Assembly: GCF_033446685.1 (NCBI RefSeq)
Contig: NZ_JAWQLY010000006.1
Location: 62,001-126,000 of the forward strand
Source of the DNA: Modicisalibacter sp033446685
GTDB taxonomy: Bacteria; Pseudomonadota; Gammaproteobacteria; Pseudomonadales; Halomonadaceae
Reading direction: 5' to 3'
DNA: 64,000 bases
In this document: positions 1 through 8,188 of the stretch, in pieces
Layout of the letters: each line of letters starts with the position of its first letter
How positions within the stretch are numbered: position 1 is the first letter of the stretch
Notes under the pieces: model-generated
What the model was told of the DNA's origin: nothing
Database searches by the model: none
The model's input: the letters and a program-made list of their open reading frames with translations, nothing else
Position numbers and translations under genes: made by a program

Positions 1-74
1 CCCAGCAGGACCGGCTGATCATCAAGAAGGTGCCCGGCCAGTTGCGGGACCAGATCAAGCAGCGCCGCGAATGA
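1..74 (+). CDS. C-terminal end of an unidentified protein (partial)
   Basis: An open frame enters from the left edge and ends at TGA 72-74, giving 23 residues rich in Lys, Arg and Gln that end in QRRE. The upstream part lies outside the window, so the family cannot be recognised. It is kept because codons end in G or C throughout and no stop interrupts the frame. It could also be a chance frame, since only 74 bases are visible. Confidence 0.5.
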   Translation, partial: QQDRLIIKKVPGQLRDQIKQRRE

Positions 75-329
75 ATTCCACCCTCGCCGTCATGCAGCCC
101 AAAAGCCTGGCTTCGGGTCGTCGGTTTCCTTGGATCATCGTCCACGGCCACATGGCGCCTTTGCATTGGCGGTGCGAATTCAAGATCCTGCTCATGGAGT
201 CGTTAATACTATTGACTGAGCAAGCGCCAACGCCCGTGCCCTTGCTCGGTTGCACCTCGGCCCAAACGGGCGATAGACAGACCGGACCGGCTTTCGCAAA
301 GTCGGCGCGAAGGCGGAGAAGAACAAGAG

Positions 330-635
330 ATGGATAGCGCCATTCTGGATAGAGCCACTCTGGATAGAGCCCCTATGTCGATTGAACTGCCCAACGACAC
401 CGCCATGTCGCCCTCGGCGCTCGGCGACGCCGCGAACGGCGCTTCCGCCGCCGAAACGGCCCTCGCCGGCCGGCTGGCACGCGCCAAGGCCAATCTCGAC
501 CGGCTGGAGCGCGACGTCGCCTCGAAGGATCACAGCGCACTGGCGGCGGCGCGGGTCGAATTCGCCCTGGCCTCGCGAGCGCTGGCCGACGAACTCGTCG
601 CCCGCGGGCTACACGCAACGCCCCACGGCGCCTGA
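330..635 (+). CDS. Small hypothetical protein, 101 aa
   Basis: I do not recognise this protein. The ATG follows a purine-rich stretch (GGCGGAGAAGAACAAGAG) that can serve as ribosome binding site. Residues 4-14 contain a short internal repeat (ILDRA, TLDRA) encoded by near-identical DNA units. The rest is Ala-rich and predicted helical (around residues 40-95), with alternating charged and small residues resembling a short coiled coil. There is no signal peptide or membrane segment. An in-frame ATG at 375 (MSIELP) is an alternative start that would exclude the repeat. Overlapping frames on both strands are Arg/Pro-rich shadows. It stands alone, convergent with the lipoprotein gene at 693-1472. 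Confidence 0.5.
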   Translation: MDSAILDRATLDRAPMSIELPNDTAMSPSALGDAANGASAAETALAGRLARAKANLDRLERDVASKDHSALAAARVEFALASRALADELVARGLHATPHGA

Positions 636-692
636 AGCGAGACACCGCTCGGCGTGACGCCGGCAATCCCCGAATGCGCCTAGCCTCCCCGG

Positions 693-1472
693 CTAGTCTC
701 CCAGATAGCGCGCCTCGACGATGCCCGTCAGTTCGTCGGCGGGGATGCGAAGCTCCGGTTGCCCCGCGGCATAGGGCGCGATCTCGTAGACGTTGTAGTG
801 GATGACCCAGGCTTCCTCGAGCGGGGCGACGTTCAGCGTGTCGCTCAACGGCCAGTCGTCGGCGAAGGATTCGTCGGCGCCCGTTTGCTGCAGCCAGCGC
901 CGGTGGGCCCGACTCAGTGCCTCGCGAAACGCCGCCTCGCGGCCGTCCATGAGCATGTCCTCGGCGTTCACGACGCGCCCCAGGCGTTCGTCGATGACCA
1001 TGAACGAGGTCAACGGCAGGCCGTGGGCCTGGCCGGTCTGATAGACATAACTATCGAGTTCGACGATCAGCAGGTCGTCGTGCCGCGCGTAGACGCTCGC
1101 CTCGAGCCGCGCCTGGCTGGCGGCGTTCAGTTCGGGCACCAGCCGGCGGCTGGCCTCGGCCTGAGCCATGAAGGCCTGGGCAAAACCCTCCCAGGATTCG
1201 GCCGGACGCTGCTCGCCATTGTCGATGCCCAACGCCATGGTGAGCAGATGGCGACGCAGCCGGTCGCTCAACGCCGGCGATGCGGGAAAGCGTAACGCGC
1301 TGATCGTCACCGTGGCGCAGCGCGCCGGCAGACAGTCCGACTCGGTGAAGCTCGCCTCGACCGGCTCGTAAGCGATGCCCCTGTCGCCATTACCTGCGGT
1401 ACCCGGGGCCTGGCATCCGTACAGGGCCAGTCCCACGCCCAGCAGGACCGCGTGTCGCAAGCTCGTGGTCAT
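693..1472 (-). CDS. DUF3298 (RsiV-like) lipoprotein
   Basis: A 259-residue envelope lipoprotein. The N-terminus is a lipoprotein signal with lipobox LYGC (Cys20), so the mature protein is probably membrane-anchored in the periplasm. The C-terminal third (about 165-255) has the DUF3298 pattern (DWPLSDTLNV...W.IHYN.YEIAPYA.G) also found in RsiV-type anti-sigma factors, and the middle resembles DUF4163. There is no cytoplasmic anti-sigma domain and no sigma factor gene next to it, so an RsiV-like regulatory role is not supported. A lysozyme-binding or other envelope role is only a guess from the family. GGGAGAG lies just upstream of the ATG. Confidence 0.75.
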   Translation of the reverse strand: MTTSLRHAVLLGVGLALYGCQAPGTAGNGDRGIAYEPVEASFTESDCLPARCATVTISALRFPASPALSDRLRRHLLTMALGIDNGEQRPAESWEGFAQAFMAQAEASRRLVPELNAASQARLEASVYARHDDLLIVELDSYVYQTGQAHGLPLTSFMVIDERLGRVVNAEDMLMDGREAAFREALSRAHRRWLQQTGADESFADDWPLSDTLNVAPLEEAWVIHYNVYEIAPYAAGQPELRIPADELTGIVEARYLGD

Positions 1473-1659
1473 GAAGCACTCTCCCTTCTTTCACCGATTT
1501 TTCTGCCCTGGCCCGCCCTCACGCGCCGTTCTTTCACCGTCACGGGCCGGCCTACGCATCCTCGTAAAGGCATGGCGTGATAACCGATTCAAGGGCAGCG
1601 CAGCCATGATGGCACGATCGTCTCATTCAGGCCGCCAATGTCGCCGATCTAGCAATAAG

Positions 1660-1688
1660 TTGCCGGCACCGGCAAAGCTGGTTACTAT
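1660..1688 (+). promoter_or_regulatory. Candidate sigma70 promoter for the rlpA-like gene
   Basis: TTGCCG (1660-1665) and TACTAT (1683-1688) are separated by 17 bp, about 70 bp ahead of the start at 1761. The -35 element lies in a 16-bp palindrome (TTGCCGGCACCGGCAA). Seen by eye only. Confidence 0.4.
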
Positions 1689-1760
1689 CCCAACGCCAAC
1701 CGGCCCCTCATCGCATCGATGGACGCAAGACTCGCTAGCCGAGCACAATGAGGCAAAACC

Positions 1761-2147
1761 ATGGGAAGCCAATCCCGCCCGTTTCTCCGCTGCTGCCTGG
1801 CAGCCCTGATCCTGACCGGCTCGGTCGGAATCGCCCAGGCCAGCGACGCCGCCGGCAAGACCCAACGAGGCATCGCCTCCTACTACAGCGACAGCCTGCA
1901 GGGCGCCAGTACCGCCAGCGGCGATACGTTCGACCAGCAGGCGCTGACGGCGGCGCACCCGGACCTGCCCTTCGGCACCAAGGTCCTGGTTTCGCGAGCC
2001 GATACCGGCCAGACCGTCGAAGTACTGATCAACGACCGCGGCCCCTTCGTCGAGGGCCGAATCATCGATCTCTCCAAGCGAGCCGCCAAGAAACTCGGCA
2101 TGCTCAAGCGCGGTACGGCGCCGGTATTGATCACCCAGATAAACTGA
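1761..2147 (+). CDS. rlpA: RlpA-like double-psi beta-barrel protein
   Basis: A 128-residue secreted protein. Residues 1-27 are a signal peptide ending AQA. Residues 37-125 form an RlpA double-psi beta-barrel (GIASYY, TASGDTFD, FGTKV, NDRGPF, IDLSKRAAKKLGM). RlpA proteins are septal lytic transglycosylases acting on denuded glycan. The acidic residue after TASG, Glu in characterised RlpA, is Asp55 here; the second conserved acid in NDRGPF (Asp92) is present. No SPOR domain follows, so septal targeting by SPOR is absent and the protein is much shorter than canonical RlpA. GAGG precedes the ATG. The gene is monocistronic. Confidence 0.85.
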   Translation: MGSQSRPFLRCCLAALILTGSVGIAQASDAAGKTQRGIASYYSDSLQGASTASGDTFDQQALTAAHPDLPFGTKVLVSRADTGQTVEVLINDRGPFVEGRIIDLSKRAAKKLGMLKRGTAPVLITQIN

Positions 2148-2261
2148 CGCCGCGATAGTTCGGTAGTCCTAGCGCGACCAGCGGAGCGCCGCACAGGCCC
2201 TGGCCTGCAGCCGCTCCAGTGCTCGTGGCCGATGAAAGCTTTCGTGGCTACGAAACACAGC

Positions 2262-2287
2262 GCCCGGCACCAGAAATGGTGCCGGGC
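2262..2287. terminator. Bidirectional hairpin between rlpA-like and yghU
   Basis: A perfect 10-bp stem (GCCCGGCACC / GGTGCCGGGC) with loop AGAAAT lies between the convergent ends at 2147 and 2326. A short T-rich stretch follows on the plus strand (GGTTTTC). Confidence 0.7.
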
Positions 2288-2325
2288 GTCGTGGTTTTCG
2301 CCGATCGCGTGTCACTACGCCGGGT

Positions 2326-3201
2326 TCAGCCCTGCGCCTCGAGCTTGTCCTGCGTTTTCAGCTCGAAATCGCTGGCGTCGTGACGCTCATGGAGCTGGGT
2401 CTCCGGCTCGCCGAAGGTGCGGTTGACCATGCGTCCACGCTGAACCGCCGGGCGGGCGTCGATCTCCTCGGCCCAGCGCAGCACGTTCGTGTACTCCTGC
2501 ACCTGCAGGAACTCCGCCGCATCGTAGAGCCGCCCCAGCACCAACTGGCCGTACCATGCCCAGTTGGCGATATCGGCGATGGTGTATTCGTCACCGGCCA
2601 GATAGCGACTCTCGGCCAGCCGACGGTCGAGCACGTCGAGCTGGCGCTTGGCCTCCATGGCGTAGCGGTCGATGGGGTACTCGAGCTTCTCCGGTGCATA
2701 GGCATAGAAGTGGCCGAAGCCGCCGCCCAGGAACGGCGCGCTGCCCATCTGCCAGAACAGCCAGTTGAGGGTCTCGGTGCGCGCGGCATGCGCCTTGGGC
2801 AGGAAGGCGTCGAACTTCTCGGCGAGATACAGCAGAATCGAACCGGACTCGAACACCCGGGTCGGCTCCGGCGTGCTGTGATCCATCAGCGCCGGGATCT
2901 TGGAATTGGGATTGACGGCCACGAAGCCGCTGCCGAACTGATCGCCGTCGCCGATCTGGATCGGCCAGGCATCGTACTCGGCGCCTTCATGGCCGAGCGC
3001 CAGCAACTCCTCGAACATCACCCCGGCCTTGACCCCGTTGGGCGTGGCCAGCGAATAGAGCTGGAACGGGTGCTTGCCGACCGGCAGCTCCTTGTCGTGG
3101 GTCGCCCCGGCGATCGGCCGGTTGACGCTGGCGAACTTGCCGCCGTTTTCCTTTTCCCAGGTCCAGATCTTCGGCGGGGTATACGCGTTTTCCTGATTCA
3201 T
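2326..3201 (-). CDS. yghU: Glutathione S-transferase-like disulfide-bond oxidoreductase YghU
   Basis: A 291-residue protein, close to the roughly 290 residues of E. coli YghU. This Nu-class GST-like enzyme binds two glutathiones and reduces disulfides and organic hydroperoxides in the cytoplasm. The N-terminal extension before the thioredoxin fold (YTPPKIWTWE, FASVNRP.AGATH) is diagnostic. A thioredoxin-like domain (about 45-130, NPNSKIPAL, ESGSILLYLAEK) and an all-helical domain (about 145-265, YLAGDEYTIADIANW) follow. AAGGAG sits 8 bases before the ATG. The gene is convergent with the rlpA-like gene and shares its terminator. Confidence 0.93.
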   Translation of the reverse strand: MNQENAYTPPKIWTWEKENGGKFASVNRPIAGATHDKELPVGKHPFQLYSLATPNGVKAGVMFEELLALGHEGAEYDAWPIQIGDGDQFGSGFVAVNPNSKIPALMDHSTPEPTRVFESGSILLYLAEKFDAFLPKAHAARTETLNWLFWQMGSAPFLGGGFGHFYAYAPEKLEYPIDRYAMEAKRQLDVLDRRLAESRYLAGDEYTIADIANWAWYGQLVLGRLYDAAEFLQVQEYTNVLRWAEEIDARPAVQRGRMVNRTFGEPETQLHERHDASDFELKTQDKLEAQG

Positions 3202-3320
3202 GGAAACTCCTTGCTGATGACGTCCCGGCAGGCCGACCCAGGCGATTGCCCGAGGCCGGCGACCGGCCTGCCCACCAAGATAGCCTAGTAATTATTAACA
3301 TTCGACCATAAGCGACCGAC

Positions 3321-3941
3321 TCAATCGCTGTAGACCCCCGCCGCGCCGGACTGGGCGAAGGCCCAGCACTCATGGATGTCCGCGGCCAGCGTGCGCCCCT
3401 CGGACAGCGGCGGCAGATCGTCGAGGGCGAAGAAGTCGGCGGCGTCGGTCTCGTTGTTGGCGACGAACTCCCCGCCCCGGTGATCGCACAGGTAGAACAG
3501 CTTGTAGATATGATCCGGCGACACCGGCGTGTAGGGATGCAGGCTACGGTCCTTGAGCATGGCGAGGCGTGGGTTGTCGGCGCGATGCCCCGACTCCTCG
3601 ACGATCTCGCGCAGCACGCAGGACGACGGCCCCTCGTTGACGTCCGCCCAGCCGCCCGGCAATGCCCAGCGGCCATCCTTGATCTCGCGTACCAGCAGCA
3701 CCCGGCCGTGCTCGAACACCGCACCGCGCACGTCCACCTTGGGCGTGGCGTAACCGGCATCGGGAATGATGAAGTTCTCGACCCGCTCGACGGGCACCTC
3801 GGCGAGCACGGCAAACATCCGGTTGGTCAGCGTCTCGAGCTGCCGGTAGCGCTCGAGTTCATACTTGTTGGTGGTGTAGGTCTGGCCCGTCTGAGCGATC
3901 GAGCGTAGCTGTTTAGCGAAGGTGATCCAGTCGTGTGACAT
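3321..3941 (-). CDS. Nudix hydrolase with YjhB-type N-terminal domain
   Basis: About 206 residues. The N-terminal 60 residues match the domain that precedes Nudix in YjhB-like ADP-ribose pyrophosphatases (LRSIAQTGQTY....YE.ERY..L). The Nudix box is complete: GGWADVN, then E, then REIVEESG, giving the metal-binding Glu residues. The likely reaction is hydrolysis of ADP-ribose or a related nucleoside diphosphate-linked compound, but substrate cannot be read from the sequence. An ATG nine bases upstream (3950) is an alternative start; the one at 3941 has better spacing from a GGGA. Divergent from the regulator at 4140. Confidence 0.88.
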   Translation of the reverse strand: MSHDWITFAKQLRSIAQTGQTYTTNKYELERYRQLETLTNRMFAVLAEVPVERVENFIIPDAGYATPKVDVRGAVFEHGRVLLVREIKDGRWALPGGWADVNEGPSSCVLREIVEESGHRADNPRLAMLKDRSLHPYTPVSPDHIYKLFYLCDHRGGEFVANNETDAADFFALDDLPPLSEGRTLAADIHECWAFAQSGAAGVYSD

Positions 3942-4139
3942 GTCGTGCATCCCGCAATGAAAACGTGATATCCATGAACTTCGATCGGCGCCGCTCCTAT
4001 GCCTGCTTCAGCCGTGAGCTGGAACACGTCGGGAGGCACTTAAAGATTGCGGTTCATGCAACGCATTCTCAAGCCTGGAGCCGTCGCGCCCACCGAAAAG
4101 GCCAGAAACCCACGCTATTTGAGTGTCGTGACGAGAACC

Positions 4140-5144
4140 ATGCGCATGTCCTATCCGCCAAATCCACCGCTGCGTGTCGGTTTCATCCTATTGCCGCTGT
4201 TTACCATGAACGCCTTTGCCGGTTTCATCGACTCATTGCGACTCGCCGCCGACACGGGAGGGCGCAGCCGCCAGATCCACTGCAGTTGGCAGATCATGGG
4301 GCCGGGGCCGGTCACTTCTAGCTGTGGCCTCGAAGCGCACCCGCAGTCTCCGTACCGTGAGCCGGCGCTCTTCACCCACATTGCGATATGCGGCGGCAAT
4401 AACTATCTCGACCCGCATGAGGACAAGGCCCTCAGCCATTATCTCCGGGACGCGTCCAGGCAGGGCGTCAAACTGGTCGGCGTATGCACCGGCACCTTCG
4501 CCATCGCCCGGGCGGGACTGCTCGGTGGACAGCGTGTCTGCGTACACTGGAACGTGATCAACGATTTCCGTCAGCAATTCCCGCAAATCGACGCCACCCC
4601 CGACAGGCTGTTCCTGCAATCGGCCCGCGTCATCACCTGTGCCGGTTCGTCGGGCGCCACCGACATGGCGCTGCACCTGATCCGGCGGGAATGCGGGCCC
4701 GACAAGGCTCAGCAGGCCATTCGTCACATGATGCTGAACGGCATGCGTACCTCCAACTCCCCACAAACTCACTTCTTCGAGGCCATCAGCGAGATTCGCG
4801 ACGAACGCGTGCGAGTCGCCGTGCTGACCATGGAACAATCGCTCAATACGCGAATGGACAGCCAAGAACTGGCCGAGCGCATCAACTTGAGCCCACGCCA
4901 GCTGGATCGCCTGTTTCAGCGTGAGATGGGTACCACGCCCATGCGCTACTTCAAGACCATGCGGCTGCGCTATGCCGAATGGCTGCTGCACCACACCGAC
5001 AGTTCGATCGCCGAGATCGCCGCCGATTGCGGCTTTTCCGACGCCGCCCACCTTGCGCGTGATTTCTCGACGCATTACGGCCATAGCCCCAGACAAGCTC
5101 GCCGGATCAGCCTGCCCCGCGACGAGTCGGTCGTCCTCTCCTGA
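4140..5144 (+). CDS. GlxA-family transcriptional regulator (DJ-1/PfpI + AraC HTH)
   Basis: About 334 residues from this start. The N-terminal half is a DJ-1/PfpI amidotransferase-like domain with the nucleophile-elbow motif VGVCTGTFA (Cys about 116), as in GlxA/CdhR/ArgR-type regulators that sense amino-acid or quaternary-amine metabolites. The C-terminal ~100 residues are an AraC double helix-turn-helix (ELAERINLSPRQLDRLFQ and SIAEIAADCGFSDAAHLARDF). The frame extends upstream to 4047, but the ATG at 4140 (MRMSYPPNPPLRVGFIL) fits the family start. The TRAP/racemase cluster begins 155 bp downstream in the same direction with tandem repeats in the gap, so this is its likely activator. Confidence 0.88.
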   Translation: MRMSYPPNPPLRVGFILLPLFTMNAFAGFIDSLRLAADTGGRSRQIHCSWQIMGPGPVTSSCGLEAHPQSPYREPALFTHIAICGGNNYLDPHEDKALSHYLRDASRQGVKLVGVCTGTFAIARAGLLGGQRVCVHWNVINDFRQQFPQIDATPDRLFLQSARVITCAGSSGATDMALHLIRRECGPDKAQQAIRHMMLNGMRTSNSPQTHFFEAISEIRDERVRVAVLTMEQSLNTRMDSQELAERINLSPRQLDRLFQREMGTTPMRYFKTMRLRYAEWLLHHTDSSIAEIAADCGFSDAAHLARDFSTHYGHSPRQARRISLPRDESVVLS

Positions 5145-5170
5145 GCCAGCGGGTGCTTTTCGAGCGCCTA

Positions 5171-5207
5171 GCGTCCTGAATATTCAACTTCGCGTCTTGA
5201 ACGTTCT
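5171..5207 (+). promoter_or_regulatory. Tandem direct repeats, probable AraC/GlxA-type operator
   Basis: Two copies of GCGTCYTGAAYRTTCW begin at 5171 and 5192, exactly 21 bp (two helical turns) apart. A third GCGT appears in phase at 5213. Tandem repeats with this period are typical of AraC-type sites. They lie about 90-130 bp ahead of the TRAP start at 5299 and just after the GlxA-type regulator gene. Confidence 0.6.
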
Positions 5208-5298
5208 ATATCGCGTGCCGGGACCGCCTTACGCTAGGGCCACGTGACCGATCACGTTTGTGACCCTACTCCCTCAACAACAATCCTGGAGCGTCACC

Positions 5299-6285
5299 AT
5301 GAAGCACCTCCTGCCCATGCGATTATTCACTGCGGTAACCCTGGGTATCGGCTTCGTCGTCCCCGCCGCAGCCGCCGAACTCAGCCTCAAGGCCGCCACT
5401 ATCGGTAGCCAGCAAGGGATCCAGATGTCGGGGCTCACCGCACTCTCGGAACATGTGGCCGAAGCCACCGGGGGCAACGTGGAGATCGACCTGTTCCACT
5501 CCGGCTCTCTAGGCGATCAGATCAGCAATATCGAGTCCCTGGATACCCGGACGCTGGATATCGCCACCATCGAAACCCCGATCACCACGATCGACGAGGA
5601 CATGGGCTTGCTGTCGCTGCCCTACCTGTTTCGCGACCGCGAACATGTCGCGAACGTGCTGAATGGAGAGCTCGGCGACACGCTCAAGAGCCGCCTCAAC
5701 GAGCAGGGCTACCGCGTCATCGGCTTCTACGAGGGCGGCTTTCGTCATATCACCAACAACAGTCATGCCATCGAAACGCCCGATGACCTGAGCGGCTTGC
5801 GCATCCGCACCCCGGGGAGCCGCCAGCGCGTCGAGATGTTCAACGCCTATGGTGCCAACGCTTCGCCCCTGCCCTACCCGGAGCTTTACTCCGCCCTGCA
5901 AACCGGTGTCTTCGACGGCCAGGAAAATCCCCTGGTCGAGGTCGAAGCCAGTCGCTTCTACGAGGTCCAGGACTATCTCTCGCTCTCGGGGCATGTCTAC
6001 ACCGTCGGCTTTCTGCTGATGAACGAGGAACGCTTCCAGGATCTTCCCGAATCGGCGCGGAAGGCGCTGCTGGAAGGCGGAGCCAAGGCTTTCGACGCGA
6101 CCGTCGCCTTCGGCGAAAGTGCCGACCAGCGTGTCATCGAGCTGGTCGAGAAAAACGGCATGCAGGTCAACGAGGTCGACACCGACGCGTTCATCGAAGC
6201 CTCCAAGCCGCTCTGGGACTCATTCACCGAAGACATGTCGGACGATGCCCGCGAGTTGGTCGAGCGCATCGCCAGCCATCCCTGA
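5299..6285 (+). CDS. dctP: TRAP transporter substrate-binding protein (DctP family)
   Basis: A 328-residue periplasmic solute receptor. The signal peptide (MKHLLPMRLF...PAAAA) is cleaved near residue 25. The mature protein carries the DctP signature around GLRIRTPGSRQRVEMFNAYGA and PYPELYSALQTGVFDGQENP; the Arg in RIRTP normally salt-bridges the substrate carboxylate. The start at 5299 is chosen because TGGAG lies nine bases upstream; the frame extends 13 codons further up without a signal. It heads a cluster with dctQ and dctM. Given the proline racemase-family gene downstream, the cargo is probably an imino acid or other carboxylate; this is inference. Confidence 0.92.
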   Translation: MKHLLPMRLFTAVTLGIGFVVPAAAAELSLKAATIGSQQGIQMSGLTALSEHVAEATGGNVEIDLFHSGSLGDQISNIESLDTRTLDIATIETPITTIDEDMGLLSLPYLFRDREHVANVLNGELGDTLKSRLNEQGYRVIGFYEGGFRHITNNSHAIETPDDLSGLRIRTPGSRQRVEMFNAYGANASPLPYPELYSALQTGVFDGQENPLVEVEASRFYEVQDYLSLSGHVYTVGFLLMNEERFQDLPESARKALLEGGAKAFDATVAFGESADQRVIELVEKNGMQVNEVDTDAFIEASKPLWDSFTEDMSDDARELVERIASHP

Positions 6286-6345
6286 TCGACGCCGTCCCTC
6301 TTCTGGCGGGCCCGCCCGGCCCGCCATCCCATCGGGAGCCTCACA

Positions 6346-6843
6346 ATGCTTGATCGTCTTTTCGAAGCGGTCGCGGCACTTCTGTTGTCTGCCATCACCC
6401 TGTTGGCCCTGGCCGCCGTGGTCGCACGCTACGTACTGAATGCCTCGCTGTCGTGGAGCGCCGAAGTGCTGGTGGGCCTGCTGGTCTACGTCACCTTCTT
6501 CTGCGGCTACCTTGCCCTGCGCCAGGGCGCTCATCTGCGCATCGATGTAATCGCCGCCCTCCTGCCAAGCCGCGGTCAATGGTGGTTGTTCTTCGTCAAC
6601 CAGGCGCTGATCGGCGTGGTGTGCATGGTCATGCTGATCTGGGGAATCGAGCAGACACTGACCTTCGCGAACCGTAGCACGCTGATGCTGGGCGCTCCCC
6701 AGTGGCTGTTCTACTGCGCCGTGCCGATAGCCGGGGCCGGCATGCTGCTCGAGCTCATTCGTCAATGCATCGCCGCCGTCAGGGCCAAGGTGCCTCCCTA
6801 TGACGCCGTTCACCAGGCCGCGCTGGAGGAGTCCTCGCCATGA
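6346..6843 (+). CDS. dctQ: TRAP transporter small permease (DctQ family)
   Basis: A 165-residue inner-membrane protein with four hydrophobic segments (about 10-30, 42-62, 80-105 and 122-145) and the DctQ pattern ARYVLNASLSWSAEVL...F.GYLALRQGAHLRIDV. It bridges the receptor-docked complex to DctM. GGGAGC precedes the start. The last four bases overlap the dctM start (ATGA), so the two are translationally coupled. Length is normal for the family. Confidence 0.9.
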   Translation: MLDRLFEAVAALLLSAITLLALAAVVARYVLNASLSWSAEVLVGLLVYVTFFCGYLALRQGAHLRIDVIAALLPSRGQWWLFFVNQALIGVVCMVMLIWGIEQTLTFANRSTLMLGAPQWLFYCAVPIAGAGMLLELIRQCIAAVRAKVPPYDAVHQAALEESSP

Positions 6844-8120
6844 TCCTGCTGTTCATCCTGCTGGCCCTGCTGATGCTGATCGGCCTGGCGATGCCCATCG
6901 CCTTCGCCCTTACACTCGTGTCGATCTGCGTACTGGCCTACTCGGGCATCGACATGCTGATGCTGGTTCAGCGCATGTATCGCGGTACCGAATCCTTCCC
7001 GCTGCTGGCGGTACCGCTGTTCATCCTGGCCGGCCAGATCATGAACCACAGCGGCATCTCGGCACGCTTGATCGATCTGGCCCGCGCCATGGTCGGCGCC
7101 ATTCGCGGCGGACTGGCCGCGGTCAACATCCTGACTTCGATGTTCTTCGCCGGCATGAGCGGCACCTCGATGTCGGATACCGCCGCCGTCGGCGGGGTGA
7201 TGATCCCGCAGATGGTCAAGCGCGGCTATTCGGCGCCTTTCACTGCGGCCGTCACCGCCTCGTCGTCGACCATCGGCATCATCATCCCGCCCAGCGTGCC
7301 CATGGTGCTGCTGAGCGCCTACATGGGCCTGTCGACGGGGGCGTTGTTCGCCGCCGGGTTGATCGCGGGTATCCTCACCGCTGTCGGCTTGATGCTGATG
7401 GCCTGGTGGATATCGGTGAAACGCCAGTATCCGGTGGAATCGGCCTTTTCGCTCGCGGCGCTCGGCAAGACCTTCATCCGCGCCCTGCCGGCCCTGATGA
7501 TGCCGTTCATCATTCTCGGCGGCATCCTGGGAGGCATCTTCACGCCCACCGAGGCCTCGGCCATCGCCGTGGCCTACGGCATCCTCGCCGGCTCACTGCT
7601 GTACCGGTCGTTGTCGCTGCGTGCCATCTACCGGGCGCTGGTGGAGAGCGCCGTGCTGACCGGCGCGGTCATGTTCGTCACCGCCGCTGCGCATACCCTT
7701 GGCTATACCTTCACCTACCAAGGGCTTGGCGAACTCGTCCTGGGGCCTGTTGCCGCGCTCGATCTGGGACCGATCGGCTTCCTGTTGATGCTCAGCCTGG
7801 TGCTGATCATCGCCGGCACCTTCCTCGACGGCATCGCCATGATGTTCATCGTCGTGCCGCTGTTCCTGCCCAGCGTGCAACTGCTGGGCATCGAACCGCT
7901 GCAGTTCGCCATGGTGGTGATCCTGTGCTGGGGCATCGGCCAGCAGACGCCCCCGGTGGGTGCGGCGCTGTTCATAACCAGCGTGATCGCCAAGGTGGAC
8001 GTGATCCGCATCACCTACGCCAATCTGCCCTTCATCGCCGTGATGCTGTTCGTGCTGCTCGCCGTCATCGTCTGGCCCGAGGGCCTGGTCATGAGTGTGC
8101 CCCGCTTGTTCGGTCTTTAG
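6840..8120 (+). CDS. dctM: TRAP transporter large permease (DctM family)
   Basis: A 426-residue membrane protein of about 12 helices, full length for DctM. The family patterns are present: FPLLAVPLFILAGQIMN near the N-terminus, MSGTSMSDTAAVGGVMIPQM, SSSTIGIIIPPSVPMVL and GGIFTPTEASAIAVAYG. It carries the sodium-coupled translocation path of the TRAP complex. It overlaps dctQ by four bases and is followed 68 bp later by the racemase-family gene, consistent with one transcript. Confidence 0.93.
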   Translation: MILLFILLALLMLIGLAMPIAFALTLVSICVLAYSGIDMLMLVQRMYRGTESFPLLAVPLFILAGQIMNHSGISARLIDLARAMVGAIRGGLAAVNILTSMFFAGMSGTSMSDTAAVGGVMIPQMVKRGYSAPFTAAVTASSSTIGIIIPPSVPMVLLSAYMGLSTGALFAAGLIAGILTAVGLMLMAWWISVKRQYPVESAFSLAALGKTFIRALPALMMPFIILGGILGGIFTPTEASAIAVAYGILAGSLLYRSLSLRAIYRALVESAVLTGAVMFVTAAAHTLGYTFTYQGLGELVLGPVAALDLGPIGFLLMLSLVLIIAGTFLDGIAMMFIVVPLFLPSVQLLGIEPLQFAMVVILCWGIGQQTPPVGAALFITSVIAKVDVIRITYANLPFIAVMLFVLLAVIVWPEGLVMSVPRLFGL

Positions 8121-8188
8121 CGGCCAGCCATTCGAAGCACGTATGAAAACTCGCTCACAACCGCAGTAGCCCACACAGGAAACGCTTC

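Noticed and set aside
218..247. GAGCAAG/CTTGCTC inverted repeat before the small protein at 330
   Set aside because: A 7-bp stem with a 16-base loop and no T-run is too weak to call.
2380..3288. Long plus-strand frame over the yghU gene
   Set aside because: It is the antisense shadow of a strongly conserved gene and has no family likeness.
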